A stretch of 64,000 nt of DNA. Origin: CAUZIZ01 sp965218775. GTDB lineage: Bacteria; Acidobacteriota; UBA6911; RPQK01; JAJDTT01. Under the pieces are notes generated by a model. The model searched no databases. It was not told the origin of the DNA and saw only the letters and a program-made list of their open reading frames with translations. Both the position numbers and the translations under genes were made by a program. How positions within the stretch are numbered: the stretch's first letter is position 1; every line of letters begins with the position of its first letter. Below, in pieces: positions 1-8,581 of the stretch. The stretch is taken from contig CBDCLS010000006.1 of NCBI GenBank assembly GCA_965218775.1, forward strand, positions 930,001-994,000, written 5' to 3'.

Positions 1-1990
1 CGTCCGCGTTCAGGTCGGCGATCTCGACGGTGGAGGCGGAGTGTATCTCGAGGTACTGATGATCGTGCTTGCCGTATCTGGCTTGCGGATTTCCCCAGAA
101 AAGCTCCATCTTCTCGCTGTCTACGTCGGTGAAGATGAGGTCGAGATGGCCGTCGCGGTTGAGATCGGCGATGGTTCCCGCGATGGGAAGTTGGGCACTG
201 AGTGCAAACTGGGCTTGCCTTTCCGAGCTGAATCCGTCGCTGCCGCCCCACCGAATCGTACCCTGGGAGCGGGGCCCCGACCCGAAGGCATTCCCCGATG
301 CCAGGACCAGATCCAGATAGCCGTCGCGATTGAGATCCGCTACCGCAACCGAACCGGCCTTGGTTTCAATATCCTGTCTTTTTTCGGGAATGAAGCCATC
401 GCTTCCACCCGGGTAGATCCAACCACCCGGGAAGATGAGCTCCACCCAGCCGTCCTGATCCAGATCTGCCACGGCGGTGAGGCCCCCTGTCCCGGGAATA
501 ACCGCAACCGAGGAATCTGAGTAATGATGACGCTTATTGCCCCAGTAGATCAGCGAGTTGACCGGTCCGAAGGTCCCACTGTTTCGGTTGACGAGCAGCA
601 AGTCGACTCGACCGTCGTGATCGAGATCTCCGGCCGCCAGGCTGACGGCACCGAAACCCTGCAGCTCCTTTCGATGCGCTCGATGGAATCCTTCCGGCCC
701 GTTCCAGTAGATGTAGGAGTTCACATCATAGGTCTTGTCGTCGTGCTCGTTTGAGAAGGCCACGTCGACCCACCCGTCGCCGTTGAAATCCCCCGGCGCG
801 GCATCGGTCGCGGCCAGGGTCGGCAGCTCTGACCGCTTCCTTTCCGTGTACCCGCTTGCGCCTCCCCAATAGAGGTAGGAAACCTGACCCTTGGGGTTGG
901 CAAAAACCAGGTCCTGGTGACCGTCCTGGTTCAGGTCTGCGGCGCGACTCTCCAGCGCTCCCTTCGTGGGTAGCCGCATCCAAGGCTCCGGCGCTAGCTT
1001 GCCATCCTGACCGAGGTGAATCGTGGCCTGGTTGTCCTTATGGGTCAGGATCAGGTCGAGATCCCGATCTCCATCCAGATCTGCCAGCTCCGCACCCAAG
1101 GGGTCTCCGGTCTGCCACTTGATGGGATTCGGGGAGAAGCCCTCTGCTCTGCCAAGGTACAGATAGACGCTGCTCGCCTCGGAATTGTTGTTGACGAAAA
1201 TCAGATCTCCGAAGCCGTCGTCATTGATGTCCCCGGCCGCACAGTCGGCGGCGCTGACCGTGGGCAGGACGCTCCTCCTCTCGGGAGAGAAGCCACGCGG
1301 ACCATTCCAGTAAACGTAGGACTCCAGATGCATATCGAAGCCGAAGCGCTCTCCTCCCTCGATTCCTCGATTGGAGAAGGCGAGATCGATGAATCCGTCA
1401 CCGTTGAAATCTGCCGCCGCCAGGCCCCCGGCCAGAATCGTCGGCAATTGAGTCCTCCGTTCCGGCTGGTAGCCGCGTTCACTCCCCCAGTAGATGAAGG
1501 CCTTCATGTCCTCCGAGTAGTTGTGGATGAAGTTGCAGAAGATGATTTCGGGGTAGCCGTCCTGGTTGAGGTCCGCGAGTAGAGAACGTCCGCCGCCGTC
1601 GCTGGGAAGGCGTGTAACCGCGGTCTCACGCTGCCGGATCTGACGCAGCAAACGGGCCCGGGGCTGGAGCTTGGGGAGCTGCGGCAGGATCGATTGAGGT
1701 CCACCGTCCCGACCCCAATAGACCAGGGCGTCGACGTTTTCCAGGATGTCGTGATCCTGGGCCAGGAAGATGTCCAGAAAACCGTCGTTGTTCAGATCCC
1801 ACCGGTGGATCATCTGGACCGTGCCGGACCGGGTGACGTAGAGGTTGGAGCCGCTGTCGCCCAGACTTCCAGCAGAGAAGTCTTCGAATGTCCGATGGAT
1901 CACCCATGGTTCCAGGGTCTCCGCACCCCAGGACTCCAGTGCAGGTGCTCCCATCAAACAGAGAGTTAGAAAGATTCGCCGAGTATCCAT
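1..1990 (-). CDS. Secreted FG-GAP/VCBS repeat protein, C-terminus cut by window edge
   Basis: The reading frame is open from an ATG at 1990 down to base 1, giving about 663 residues, and the C-terminus lies outside the window. The first 22 or so residues (MDTRRIFLTLCLMGAPALES...) look like a signal peptide. The rest is about a dozen repeats of 45-60 residues, each with a calcium-binding-like D-x-[ND]-x-DG-x-x-D core such as DLNNDGFLDIF, DFNGDGFIDLAF, DLDHDGRVDLLL and DLNRDGHLDLIF, alternating with YWG or YWN segments. This is the FG-GAP/VCBS beta-propeller pattern of extracellular or surface proteins. The specific role is unknown. The start is followed directly by the hydrophobic segment and preceded by a purine-rich stretch. 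Confidence 0.85.
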   Translation of the reverse strand, partial: MDTRRIFLTLCLMGAPALESWGAETLEPWVIHRTFEDFSAGSLGDSGSNLYVTRSGTVQMIHRWDLNNDGFLDIFLAQDHDILENVDALVYWGRDGGPQSILPQLPKLQPRARLLRQIRQRETAVTRLPSDGGGRSLLADLNQDGYPEIIFCNFIHNYSEDMKAFIYWGSERGYQPERRTQLPTILAGGLAAADFNGDGFIDLAFSNRGIEGGERFGFDMHLESYVYWNGPRGFSPERRSVLPTVSAADCAAGDINDDGFGDLIFVNNNSEASSVYLYLGRAEGFSPNPIKWQTGDPLGAELADLDGDRDLDLILTHKDNQATIHLGQDGKLAPEPWMRLPTKGALESRAADLNQDGHQDLVFANPKGQVSYLYWGGASGYTERKRSELPTLAATDAAPGDFNGDGWVDVAFSNEHDDKTYDVNSYIYWNGPEGFHRAHRKELQGFGAVSLAAGDLDHDGRVDLLLVNRNSGTFGPVNSLIYWGNKRHHYSDSSVAVIPGTGGLTAVADLDQDGWVELIFPGGWIYPGGSDGFIPEKRQDIETKAGSVAVADLNRDGYLDLVLASGNAFGSGPRSQGTIRWGGSDGFSSERQAQFALSAQLPIAGTIADLNRDGHLDLIFTDVDSEKMELFWGNPQARYGKHDHQYLEIHSASTVEIADLNAD

Positions 1991-2063
1991 CGGTGCCCTC
2001 CCTTTCCTGGGATTTCTAGCGTCTTTCCCTGGGATCGCCGTCGAAGTCGTTCTGGTATTCGCA

Positions 2064-2450
2064 TCAGAGACCAGAACCGAATCCCAGGCTTCTGGCAACC
2101 TTCCTCTGTTGCCGGTCGACGGTAACGAAGTCGAGGTCACGCGGCGTTTTCGCAAGAAAGAGCGCGCAAGCCAGGTGCCACAGATCGGCGCCGCGAAGAT
2201 ATCCTGCGGCAAGGACTCGCGTTATTTCCGGACTAAGAGGTCGTCGCGGCAACACCCAGGAAACAGTGTGGAGCATCTGGGCGTCGCTGGCCACTCCTTC
2301 GCGGGTCAGGGCAGAGCGCAATTCAGCCTCCAGGAGGGCGGAGGAAAAGAGTTCGTCGTAGTTCTCAAGGCTTGCTACCAGGTCGGGGTAGCCGGGCTCC
2401 TCGAAAGCAATGGCTACGAAGCAAGACGAATCCACGTAGGCGGGGCTCAC
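2064..2450 (-). CDS. PIN-domain toxin, VapC-like
   Basis: This is a 128-residue PIN-domain protein, probably a VapC-type ribonuclease toxin. Acidic residues sit in the expected places: D in YVDSS near the N-terminus, E in LLEAELRSAL, D in RGADLWHLACA and D in LDFVTVDRQQ. The frame is open further upstream, but the proper start is the GTG at 2450. That GTG overlaps the stop of the antitoxin gene (GTGA), which is the translational coupling typical of toxin-antitoxin pairs. The cellular target RNA cannot be read from sequence. Confidence 0.8.
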   Translation of the reverse strand: MSPAYVDSSCFVAIAFEEPGYPDLVASLENYDELFSSALLEAELRSALTREGVASDAQMLHTVSWVLPRRPLSPEITRVLAAGYLRGADLWHLACALFLAKTPRDLDFVTVDRQQRKVARSLGFGSGL

Positions 2451-2722
2451 TTGTTCCGATCCCCCAGAAAGCGTTTCAACGCCCCGGGCTTCCGTTGGAC
2501 AGGGACCAGTTTCGCTCCGGGATGCGAACTTCGCACTAGCATGCCCCGATCTGCCAGCTCTCGGACGCGGCCTTCCCAGCTGTCCGGGCTCCCTTCGATG
2601 GGGCGAATCTCGGCGATTGGCTCTCCACGATGTGAGATACGGATCGTCCTCCCCGAGCGAACCTGGCGGAGAATCTCGCTCAGCTTGGCTTTCGCCTCGT
2701 AAGTGGAATAAAGATCCTTCAC
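2447..2722 (-). CDS. Phd/YefM-type antitoxin, partner of PIN toxin
   Basis: This 91-residue protein has the start pattern of Phd/YefM antitoxins: a short N-terminal strand, then EAKAKLSEILRQVRSG, then the strand-turn ISHRGEPIAEIRP. These antitoxins bind their own promoter through the N-terminal domain and neutralise the toxin with the C-terminal tail, here rich in basic residues. The start is a GTG at 2722 without a clear ribosome binding site. It precedes and overlaps the PIN toxin by four bases, so the two form a type II toxin-antitoxin operon, probably autoregulated. Confidence 0.8.
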   Translation of the reverse strand: MKDLYSTYEAKAKLSEILRQVRSGRTIRISHRGEPIAEIRPIEGSPDSWEGRVRELADRGMLVRSSHPGAKLVPVQRKPGALKRFLGDRNK

Positions 2723-2820
2723 TGGATTGAGAATCTATCAAACTTAGTCTGACTAGTCAAGTCAAGTTCCGAGAGTCATGCCCCGCGCGAACAGAGGTCA
2801 AGAGGTTTTCCTTCGAAATT

Positions 2821-2919
2821 CGCTTGTTCGATATTCTGCGGTTCAGCATTTCCAGCGGTTGCCTTCTCCAGTGCGGGGAAGAAAGGCTGAATCACAAACC
2901 GCAGAACATCGAACATGCG
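2821..2919. repeat. Long imperfect inverted repeat upstream of the toxin-antitoxin operon
   Basis: The left arm at 2821-2847 and the right arm at 2886-2919 are complementary over about 27 bases, with a few mismatches and a small insertion in the right arm. The core TTCGATATTCTGCGG pairs with CCGCAGAACATCGAA. A short tandem of ACCTGCR units follows near 2980-3000. No gene is apparent in 2723-3011. It looks like a dispersed hairpin element. Confidence 0.6.
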
Positions 2920-3011
2920 AACGTCGAAGTGTCTTTTAGGAGCTTTTCAATGTTGACGGCACTGTCCGAAAAAGAGAGACCTGCGACCTGCAACCTGCGA
3001 CTCTTATTTTC

Positions 3012-5852
3012 CTAGCGGCGCGTGACCCAGATCGCCGAAGACCATGCCATCATTCCGTCTTCCTGAATCACCCGGACGTAGTAATAGCTGGTTCCATGAT
3101 GCGAGTTCTGGTCGAGGTAGGTGACTTCCGCCTCAGTCTGGTGGGGGCTGGTAGAAAAGGCAAAGGTGTTGTCTTTGACGATGTCTATCTGTCGAATCGA
3201 CGTGGTGCCAAAGGCCTTGATCTCCAGCTTGGGAGGAGCCGTAACGCTTGTCTCTCCGCCCATGAAAGTATCTCCGATGCGAAAGTCGATGACCATGTTG
3301 TCGGTGGAGGCCAGGGTGCGCCTCTGCTGGAGGCCCTCGAAGATCCCATCCCGGGTGAATTCCGTCGCCCAGACCCCGGCATAGGACATGTGAGTCGACT
3401 CGTGATCGGAGCTGGCTATGACCCCGATCCGGTGTCCGCGAGCCAGGGCATCCCAGAGGAAATAGGGCCCCTCGGTGCGGTTGTCCAGGTGGCCCCGGCT
3501 CTCGTCGGGGGCGGCGTTGGCGTATTCGTAGGAGCGCCGGTAGCCCTGGTACATCTCCAGCACCGGCTGGCTGATGGGGTCGTGCCATTTCCAACTGACC
3601 CGAGGTCCCAGCGGACTGTGGGGAATGGAGATCCCGTCTGTCAGCTTGAGCCGCTCCCAGAGTCCCAGCGGGATGTTCTCTGAGAGGATTCCCATATCCC
3701 CGGGGATCAGCTCTCCCCGGCGCTCTGGCCAGATCAGATTTCGATGTCCTCCGGGATCTTCCATGCTGCGTTCGTAGCCGTAGAGAGAGACGAAGCGGCC
3801 CGGGAACAAATACATGTCGGCCACCTTCTGGGTTCTCCACCAGCCGTATTCATCGAGCGCGTCGAGCTTCCCCTCCCTGCGCTCGCCCTTGGCGGTCATG
3901 TTGTAGGTCTGGTTATGGTCGGTGGTGGCCATGAAATCCAGCTCGGCAGCATCCAGGGCGTAGCGGTACTGGCCCGAGATAGAAGGATCGGTCTTTCCGT
4001 GTCCCACGATGTCGGTGTGACGGTGTAGGTCCCCGTAGTAGAGACGGTAGGTCTTCCCGCCCACCCGAGTCTCGTAATTCTTGTTGGGAGTCGGTCGATA
4101 CTTGGTTTCGGGGTGCGGAGGATCTGCTGCTAGGAGATCCGGCGGCTTTGCTGCCTCAGGCCCTGCGCTAAGCCTGGCTGACTTCAGATCCCATTGGCCC
4201 ATGAGGCGATTGCCCGCTCCTCGATAGTCGGTCGCGTAGGCAACCCAGACGCTGCCGTCGGGAAGGGCGATTGCTGGAGATTCCTGGGTTAGCCGTCCGT
4301 CGCTAAACGGAATCTGGAGGGGTTCAGACCAACCTGCTCCGTCGTGTCGGACGGCGTATAGATTCCACACTTCGTCCGGGGAGCCGCGACTGAGCCATTG
4401 GCGGAAAACGATCCACAGATTCCCCGACCGGTCGACAACCAGACGGGGTTGCTCCTGAAAATTCAAAGGCAGGTTCAAGAACGTGGACTGAAGGTCCTGG
4501 CGGAGTCGGTGCCAACTGCCCTCTTTCCAGCAGCGGAGCCTGATCTTCCGATCCGTGTGCAGGCGGGTGCCTTCGTTGCTGCTTTCCTTGGCGGTGTCCT
4601 TTCCCCAGTTGGGACCCGACTCTTCCCACGCGATCCAGAGCCGGTCCTGCTGGTCGAAGACGGCGGAGGCATTGGCTTCGTAAAGGCGGGTGGCGCTCAC
4701 AGGCTGCAGCGGGCCCATTTCTCCTTGGCTATCGATGCGCCGGGAATAGATGTCATAGTCCCCGTTGCGGTAGCTATCCCAGGCCACCGCGACACTGCCT
4801 GAGGAATCTACTGCCACGGTGGGATGCCAGTCGGTTCCAGCGTGCCTGCTGACCCGGAGTTCCGGGCCGATCTGAGGAAGTCGAGAGAGATCCCGGGCGT
4901 AGATGTCTGAATTCTGATTCCTGAGTCCCTGCCAGGCTACCCAGGCCCGACCGTTCGAATTGACGGCAGCTACTGGATTGATGTCGTTGCCGGGGTCACT
5001 GCTGAGGCGCACGGCATCTGCCTGCGAGGGGAGCAGGCGGCGGGCCCATAGATCGAAGTGATCCTCTGCCAGAAGTGTGTAAAGCAGCCAGAGCTCCTCG
5101 CCCTTGGGTAGCAGCACGGCCGATCCGTAGATATCTCGAGGGACACTTCCGCTGATCCGAATGGGTTTCTCCCAGCCCTTGCCGCCTAGCTGGCTGTAGA
5201 AGAGTGTGTCCCGGCCGTCCTCGTAGGCGATCCAGGCCGAGTAGAGTTTCCCTTCGGGCCCCGCCGCCAGGGTCGGAAAATCTTCCTGAGAAGCCTTCTG
5301 GGACAGGGGCAGGGCGATGACGGACCGTTCCACCGAGGCTTTACCGTCTAGAAAGAACACGGGACCCTCTGATGGGATCTCCTGCAGCGGGACCTGGAAG
5401 TCTCCCTGCACCGTGTTGACATCCAGACGGGCATCCCGAGGAGCTTCGATCTGAAGCCAGACCCCGATGGGCCGGGTTTGACTGAATCCGTAGGGGGACC
5501 TGCCCCTGCCTTTTGAAGTCCAGGAGGTATCGAGCTGTGGTCTCTTGCTTCGAACCCTCCAGGCGATCTTCAGCTCCTGCACCTCCTCCGACGACTCCTC
5601 GTCGAAGTTCCAACCTTGGATCTTGAGGAAGTTTCCCCGATTCAGGTGGGCCACCCCGTTCCAGTCTCGTGGTTCGGGATCGTTGAGCCCCAGCGTCAGT
5701 TTCAGGACGATAGGCTGTTGGGAAGGATCGAACGGCATCCCTGGAGTAGGAGGTGATGCCTCGGTGCTACCCGATGGAGGCAGTCCCTGAAAGGACAGCC
5801 AGATGAGGGCCGCCAGCCCTACTGCGCTGAACTGCAAGAGCTTCTTGCTCAT
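3012..5852 (-). CDS. Secreted beta-propeller protein with C-terminal PHP (CehA/McbA-like) metallohydrolase domain
   Basis: The protein has 946 residues. Residues 1-30 form a signal peptide (MSKKLLQFSAVGLAALIWLS...). Residues about 170-560 carry repeated Asp-box or BNR-like blades with motifs such as AWQGLRNQNSDIYAR and AWDSYRNGDYDIYSR, which suggest a propeller. From about residue 600 a PHP-type metal-binding domain begins: YGDLHRHTD, then MATTDHNQ, IPHSPLG and ASSDHESTH supply the histidines and aspartates of a polynuclear metal centre. CehA/McbA-family proteins hydrolyse esters or phosphoesters, but the substrate here is unknown. The gene stands alone between the toxin-antitoxin pair and a divergent dehydrogenase gene. 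Confidence 0.8.
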   Translation of the reverse strand: MSKKLLQFSAVGLAALIWLSFQGLPPSGSTEASPPTPGMPFDPSQQPIVLKLTLGLNDPEPRDWNGVAHLNRGNFLKIQGWNFDEESSEEVQELKIAWRVRSKRPQLDTSWTSKGRGRSPYGFSQTRPIGVWLQIEAPRDARLDVNTVQGDFQVPLQEIPSEGPVFFLDGKASVERSVIALPLSQKASQEDFPTLAAGPEGKLYSAWIAYEDGRDTLFYSQLGGKGWEKPIRISGSVPRDIYGSAVLLPKGEELWLLYTLLAEDHFDLWARRLLPSQADAVRLSSDPGNDINPVAAVNSNGRAWVAWQGLRNQNSDIYARDLSRLPQIGPELRVSRHAGTDWHPTVAVDSSGSVAVAWDSYRNGDYDIYSRRIDSQGEMGPLQPVSATRLYEANASAVFDQQDRLWIAWEESGPNWGKDTAKESSNEGTRLHTDRKIRLRCWKEGSWHRLRQDLQSTFLNLPLNFQEQPRLVVDRSGNLWIVFRQWLSRGSPDEVWNLYAVRHDGAGWSEPLQIPFSDGRLTQESPAIALPDGSVWVAYATDYRGAGNRLMGQWDLKSARLSAGPEAAKPPDLLAADPPHPETKYRPTPNKNYETRVGGKTYRLYYGDLHRHTDIVGHGKTDPSISGQYRYALDAAELDFMATTDHNQTYNMTAKGERREGKLDALDEYGWWRTQKVADMYLFPGRFVSLYGYERSMEDPGGHRNLIWPERRGELIPGDMGILSENIPLGLWERLKLTDGISIPHSPLGPRVSWKWHDPISQPVLEMYQGYRRSYEYANAAPDESRGHLDNRTEGPYFLWDALARGHRIGVIASSDHESTHMSYAGVWATEFTRDGIFEGLQQRRTLASTDNMVIDFRIGDTFMGGETSVTAPPKLEIKAFGTTSIRQIDIVKDNTFAFSTSPHQTEAEVTYLDQNSHHGTSYYYVRVIQEDGMMAWSSAIWVTRR

Positions 5853-6020
5853 GGTCGCCCCTAGCGAATATTTCTGGTTGAGGAAGACTGAAAAACAAAC
5901 CCCGCCTGGTCACGAATTGTACTCCGAGTTGGGAGTTGGATCAACTCCAGGAGGCCGATCCAATGGCAATCTGGAGTTCCTTCAACCATAATCATCGGAA
6001 AGTTTCCCAGGAGTCGCACC

Positions 6021-6818
6021 ATGAGTACCAATCCTGCTGGCGTGCCCAGGGTCGATAAGCTCTTTCGTCTCGATGGTCAGGTCGCGGTGATTGCCGGAGG
6101 AGGCAACGGAATCGGCCGAATGACATCTCATGTGCTGGCGCAATCGGGTGCCCTGGTAGTCGTGATCGACCTCGATGCTGCGGCCTCAGACAGCGTCGCG
6201 CAAGAGATCGCCGAAGCTGGAGGAAGGGCGATGGTCCGGCATCTCGACGTTACCGATGAAGCTGCGGTGGTTGCAGCCTTCGGTGCCGTCGTAGCCGAGC
6301 AGGGACGGTTGGACGTCTTGGTCAATTGCGCCGGCGGAGGCAAACAGGTACCGGCGGTGGAGATGGAGCTGGACGACTGGAACGAGATCGTGACCCGTAA
6401 CCTGACCAGTACCTTCCTGTGCTGTCGAGAAGCAGGAAAGCAGATGCTGAAGCAGGGAAGCGGCAGTATTATCAACATCTCCTCTATTCTGGGTCACAGC
6501 GGCGGAGGCATTCATCCCAATCCGGCCTACCACGCCGGCAAAGGAGCGGTAATCAGCTATACGAGAGCGCTGGCCGCGGAGTGGGGTCCAAGAGGCGTTC
6601 GAGTCAACGATATCGCTCCGACCTATGTCAATACCCGTCTGGCAGCGGCGGTGCTCAACGACCCCGAGCTGCGTGCCACCATTGAGAGCCTGACTCCATT
6701 GGGTCGCGTTGCAGAAGTGGAGGATCTGGCCGGCGCCATGCTCTATCTAGCAAGCCCGGCCTCGGCGATGGTCACCGGCCACAGCCTGAGGGTGGACGGC
6801 GGCTACCTGGCTCGCTGA
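6021..6818 (+). CDS. SDR-family NAD(P)-dependent oxidoreductase
   Basis: This 265-residue classical short-chain dehydrogenase has the dinucleotide-binding motif AGGGNGIG near residue 26, the NCAG motif, a catalytic Ser in INISSIL, and the YHAGK catalytic Tyr-Lys pair followed by VRVNDIAPTYVNT. The C-terminal LRVDGGY is typical of the FabG/glucose dehydrogenase branch. It probably oxidises a sugar, polyol or 3-hydroxyacyl substrate, and the exact one cannot be set. The ATG at 6021 follows CAGGAG with good spacing. The gene is divergent from the propeller-PHP gene and convergent with the E2 gene. Confidence 0.88.
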   Translation: MSTNPAGVPRVDKLFRLDGQVAVIAGGGNGIGRMTSHVLAQSGALVVVIDLDAAASDSVAQEIAEAGGRAMVRHLDVTDEAAVVAAFGAVVAEQGRLDVLVNCAGGGKQVPAVEMELDDWNEIVTRNLTSTFLCCREAGKQMLKQGSGSIINISSILGHSGGGIHPNPAYHAGKGAVISYTRALAAEWGPRGVRVNDIAPTYVNTRLAAAVLNDPELRATIESLTPLGRVAEVEDLAGAMLYLASPASAMVTGHSLRVDGGYLAR

Positions 6819-6862
6819 GACTTGAATATTGAGGTCAATCCCAACGGGATTGTGTCCTCCAG

Positions 6863-7110
6863 CCCAGGGTTTCCGTACGTGTTAGCGCGCTCCCTTGCCT
6901 TTGCCCGTGCCCTTGCCCGGACTTCATCTCATGGCTACATCCATCAACCCTTTCAGCATTGGCAGGAGTTTCAAGGTGTCTCGTATTCGGCCGCTGTGGA
7001 TCACTATCTGCCCCAGGGTTCAAATGTCCAAGAATATCCGGGCACGGGCACGGGCACGGGCAAAGGCAAGGGTGAAGAGAGGACGCTGAACACATACGGG
7101 TTTCAGAACC
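6863..7110. repeat. Inverted repeat of CCCGTG/GGCAAAGGC-type simple sequence
   Basis: The left arm at 6891-6921 (CCTTGCCTTTGCCCGTGCCC...) is matched in reverse complement by 7038-7072 (...GGGCACGGGCAAAGGCAAGG). The pairing extends outward imperfectly to about 6863 and 7110 (CCGTACGTGTTAGCG against a complementary ACACATACGG block). The arms are built of 6-base units (GGGCAC, GGCAAA). No coding gene is apparent in 6819-7323. It is a dispersed-repeat-like element of unknown role. Confidence 0.55.
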
Positions 7111-7226
7111 CCGGGTTAGATGTGATACCCCTGGATTTCAACCCTGAATGGATTGCGGACACAAGCGGGACCGAAGGGCTACGGGAGCATCGCAACCCCA
7201 GGATCGGGGACGAGGCAAATCGTGCT

Positions 7227-7328
7227 GCTGACCGGTCGCTCCTCGGAAACTGGCCTGGTTTTGCCAACAGGTCAAGTCGCTTGCGGCTCTGTTGGCTACA
7301 GCTGTTCCGGTACTGCCCACTCTTCAGG
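7227..7328 (+). repeat. Dispersed repeat, copy 1 (related copy at 23171-23322)
   Basis: Blocks of this segment recur in reverse orientation at 23171-23322: CTCCTCGGAA, GTCAAGTCG, GCGGCTCTG, TTGGCTACAGCTGTT and CCGGTACTGC. The end of this copy overlaps the last codons of the E2 gene, which stops at 7324. The second copy carries about 40 extra bases inside. Similarity is by eye and incomplete. Confidence 0.55.
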
Positions 7329-8523
7329 TAGCGTACTCTACAGGTGCTGCGAAAAGGCCTTGGAGCTCTTGCAGGAATTTGCCCGCGGGGACGCCGTCCA
7401 GGGCGCGGTGATCGAAAACCAGACAGAGGTGGGCGGTGGAGCGTACTGCGAGCTCCCTTCCAACCACCAGGGGCCGCGGTTGGATTCTCCCCACACCCAG
7501 GATGGCCACTTGGGGTGGACTGATGATCGGTGTGAAGAGGTCGATACCCGTACTCCCCAGGTTGGTGATGGTGAAGGTTGCATCGGACACATCATCCAAC
7601 TGCAGCTGTTCGGCCCGAGCCCTTTCGGTCAGCTGCAGACTCTCGCTGGCGATTTGACCGAGGTCTTTGTGGGCGGCATCTCGGATAACGGGAACCACCA
7701 GGCCCTCGTCGAGGTTCACGGCTACGCCGACGTTGACCGTGTCGTGCAGATTCACGATTCCGTCAACCAGGGTAGCGTTGAGTCTTGGATGACGCGTCAG
7801 TGCCACCGCCACCGCCCTGGTGATCAGGTGGTTGAGGGAGATTCGCCGATGGTATTGCTCCTGCCACTGTTCCAGCATCGACTCACGGAAGTCAACGGTG
7901 GCGCTCATATCCACCTGCATCGTCAGCGTCACCTGGGGAATGGTGTTCCAGCTCTGGAGCATGCGCTCGGCCACTCGGCCCCGGATACCCGTCAGGGGAA
8001 TGCCGCCCTCAGACGGGGTGACGGGTCCCGTCGTCGAGGCTGCGCCCAGAATGTCCTCTTTGGTGATTCGCCCGCGGGGTCCGGTACCCGTCACCGTAGC
8101 CGGATCGACGCCGAGTTCTGCGGCCATTTTTCGCGCCACCGGTGAAATCTTGAGCCGCTCCCCTGAACTGCGGGCTCCCCGCGACCGACCCAACGAGGAA
8201 GGTGCGGGCTCTGGCATCACAGCGGCAGGAGACTCTTTTTCGGCTACCAGCAGCCGCTCGATCTCGGTCTCGTCCAGGGTTTCTCCGGGGGCTGACAGGA
8301 GTGCCAGCGTCGCCCCGATCGGACGTTCTTCATCTGCCGCCGCCAGGACCCTGAGCAGCACACCATCCAGGGGCGCTTCCACTTCGGTGGTCACCTTGTC
8401 GGTTTCCACCACGAGTAGGGGCTCTCCCTTGGCCAGCGGGTCTCCTTCTTGTTTCAGCCACTCGATGATCCTGCCCTTTTCCATCGTGTGTCCCAGGCTG
8501 GGCATCCCGAATTTAACGGCCAT
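7324..8523 (-). CDS. Dihydrolipoamide acyltransferase (E2) of a 2-oxoacid dehydrogenase complex
   Basis: This 399-residue E2 component has a lipoyl domain at residues 1-80, with the lipoylated Lys in VETDKVTTEV. A peripheral subunit-binding domain lies around 125-160 (ISPVARKMAAELGVD...GRITKEDIL). The catalytic acyltransferase domain follows, ending with the active-site motif FDHRALDGVPAG. It transfers the acyl group made by E1 to CoA. The gene follows E1 beta and E1 alpha on the same strand, so the three form an operon. No dihydrolipoamide dehydrogenase (E3) gene is nearby. The substrate could be pyruvate, acetoin or a branched-chain ketoacid. The last codons lie inside a dispersed repeat. 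Confidence 0.88.
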   Translation of the reverse strand: MAVKFGMPSLGHTMEKGRIIEWLKQEGDPLAKGEPLLVVETDKVTTEVEAPLDGVLLRVLAAADEERPIGATLALLSAPGETLDETEIERLLVAEKESPAAVMPEPAPSSLGRSRGARSSGERLKISPVARKMAAELGVDPATVTGTGPRGRITKEDILGAASTTGPVTPSEGGIPLTGIRGRVAERMLQSWNTIPQVTLTMQVDMSATVDFRESMLEQWQEQYHRRISLNHLITRAVAVALTRHPRLNATLVDGIVNLHDTVNVGVAVNLDEGLVVPVIRDAAHKDLGQIASESLQLTERARAEQLQLDDVSDATFTITNLGSTGIDLFTPIISPPQVAILGVGRIQPRPLVVGRELAVRSTAHLCLVFDHRALDGVPAGKFLQELQGLFAAPVEYAT

Positions 8524-8581
8524 GGCGCGATCTCAGCTTTCTTGTGATTCTGTGGCGCTGCCGGAAACTTGGCGGCACGCC

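Noticed and set aside
2824..3015. A 63-codon plus-strand frame upstream of the toxin-antitoxin pair
   Set aside because: It runs through the inverted repeat and a short tandem repeat and shows no coding character.
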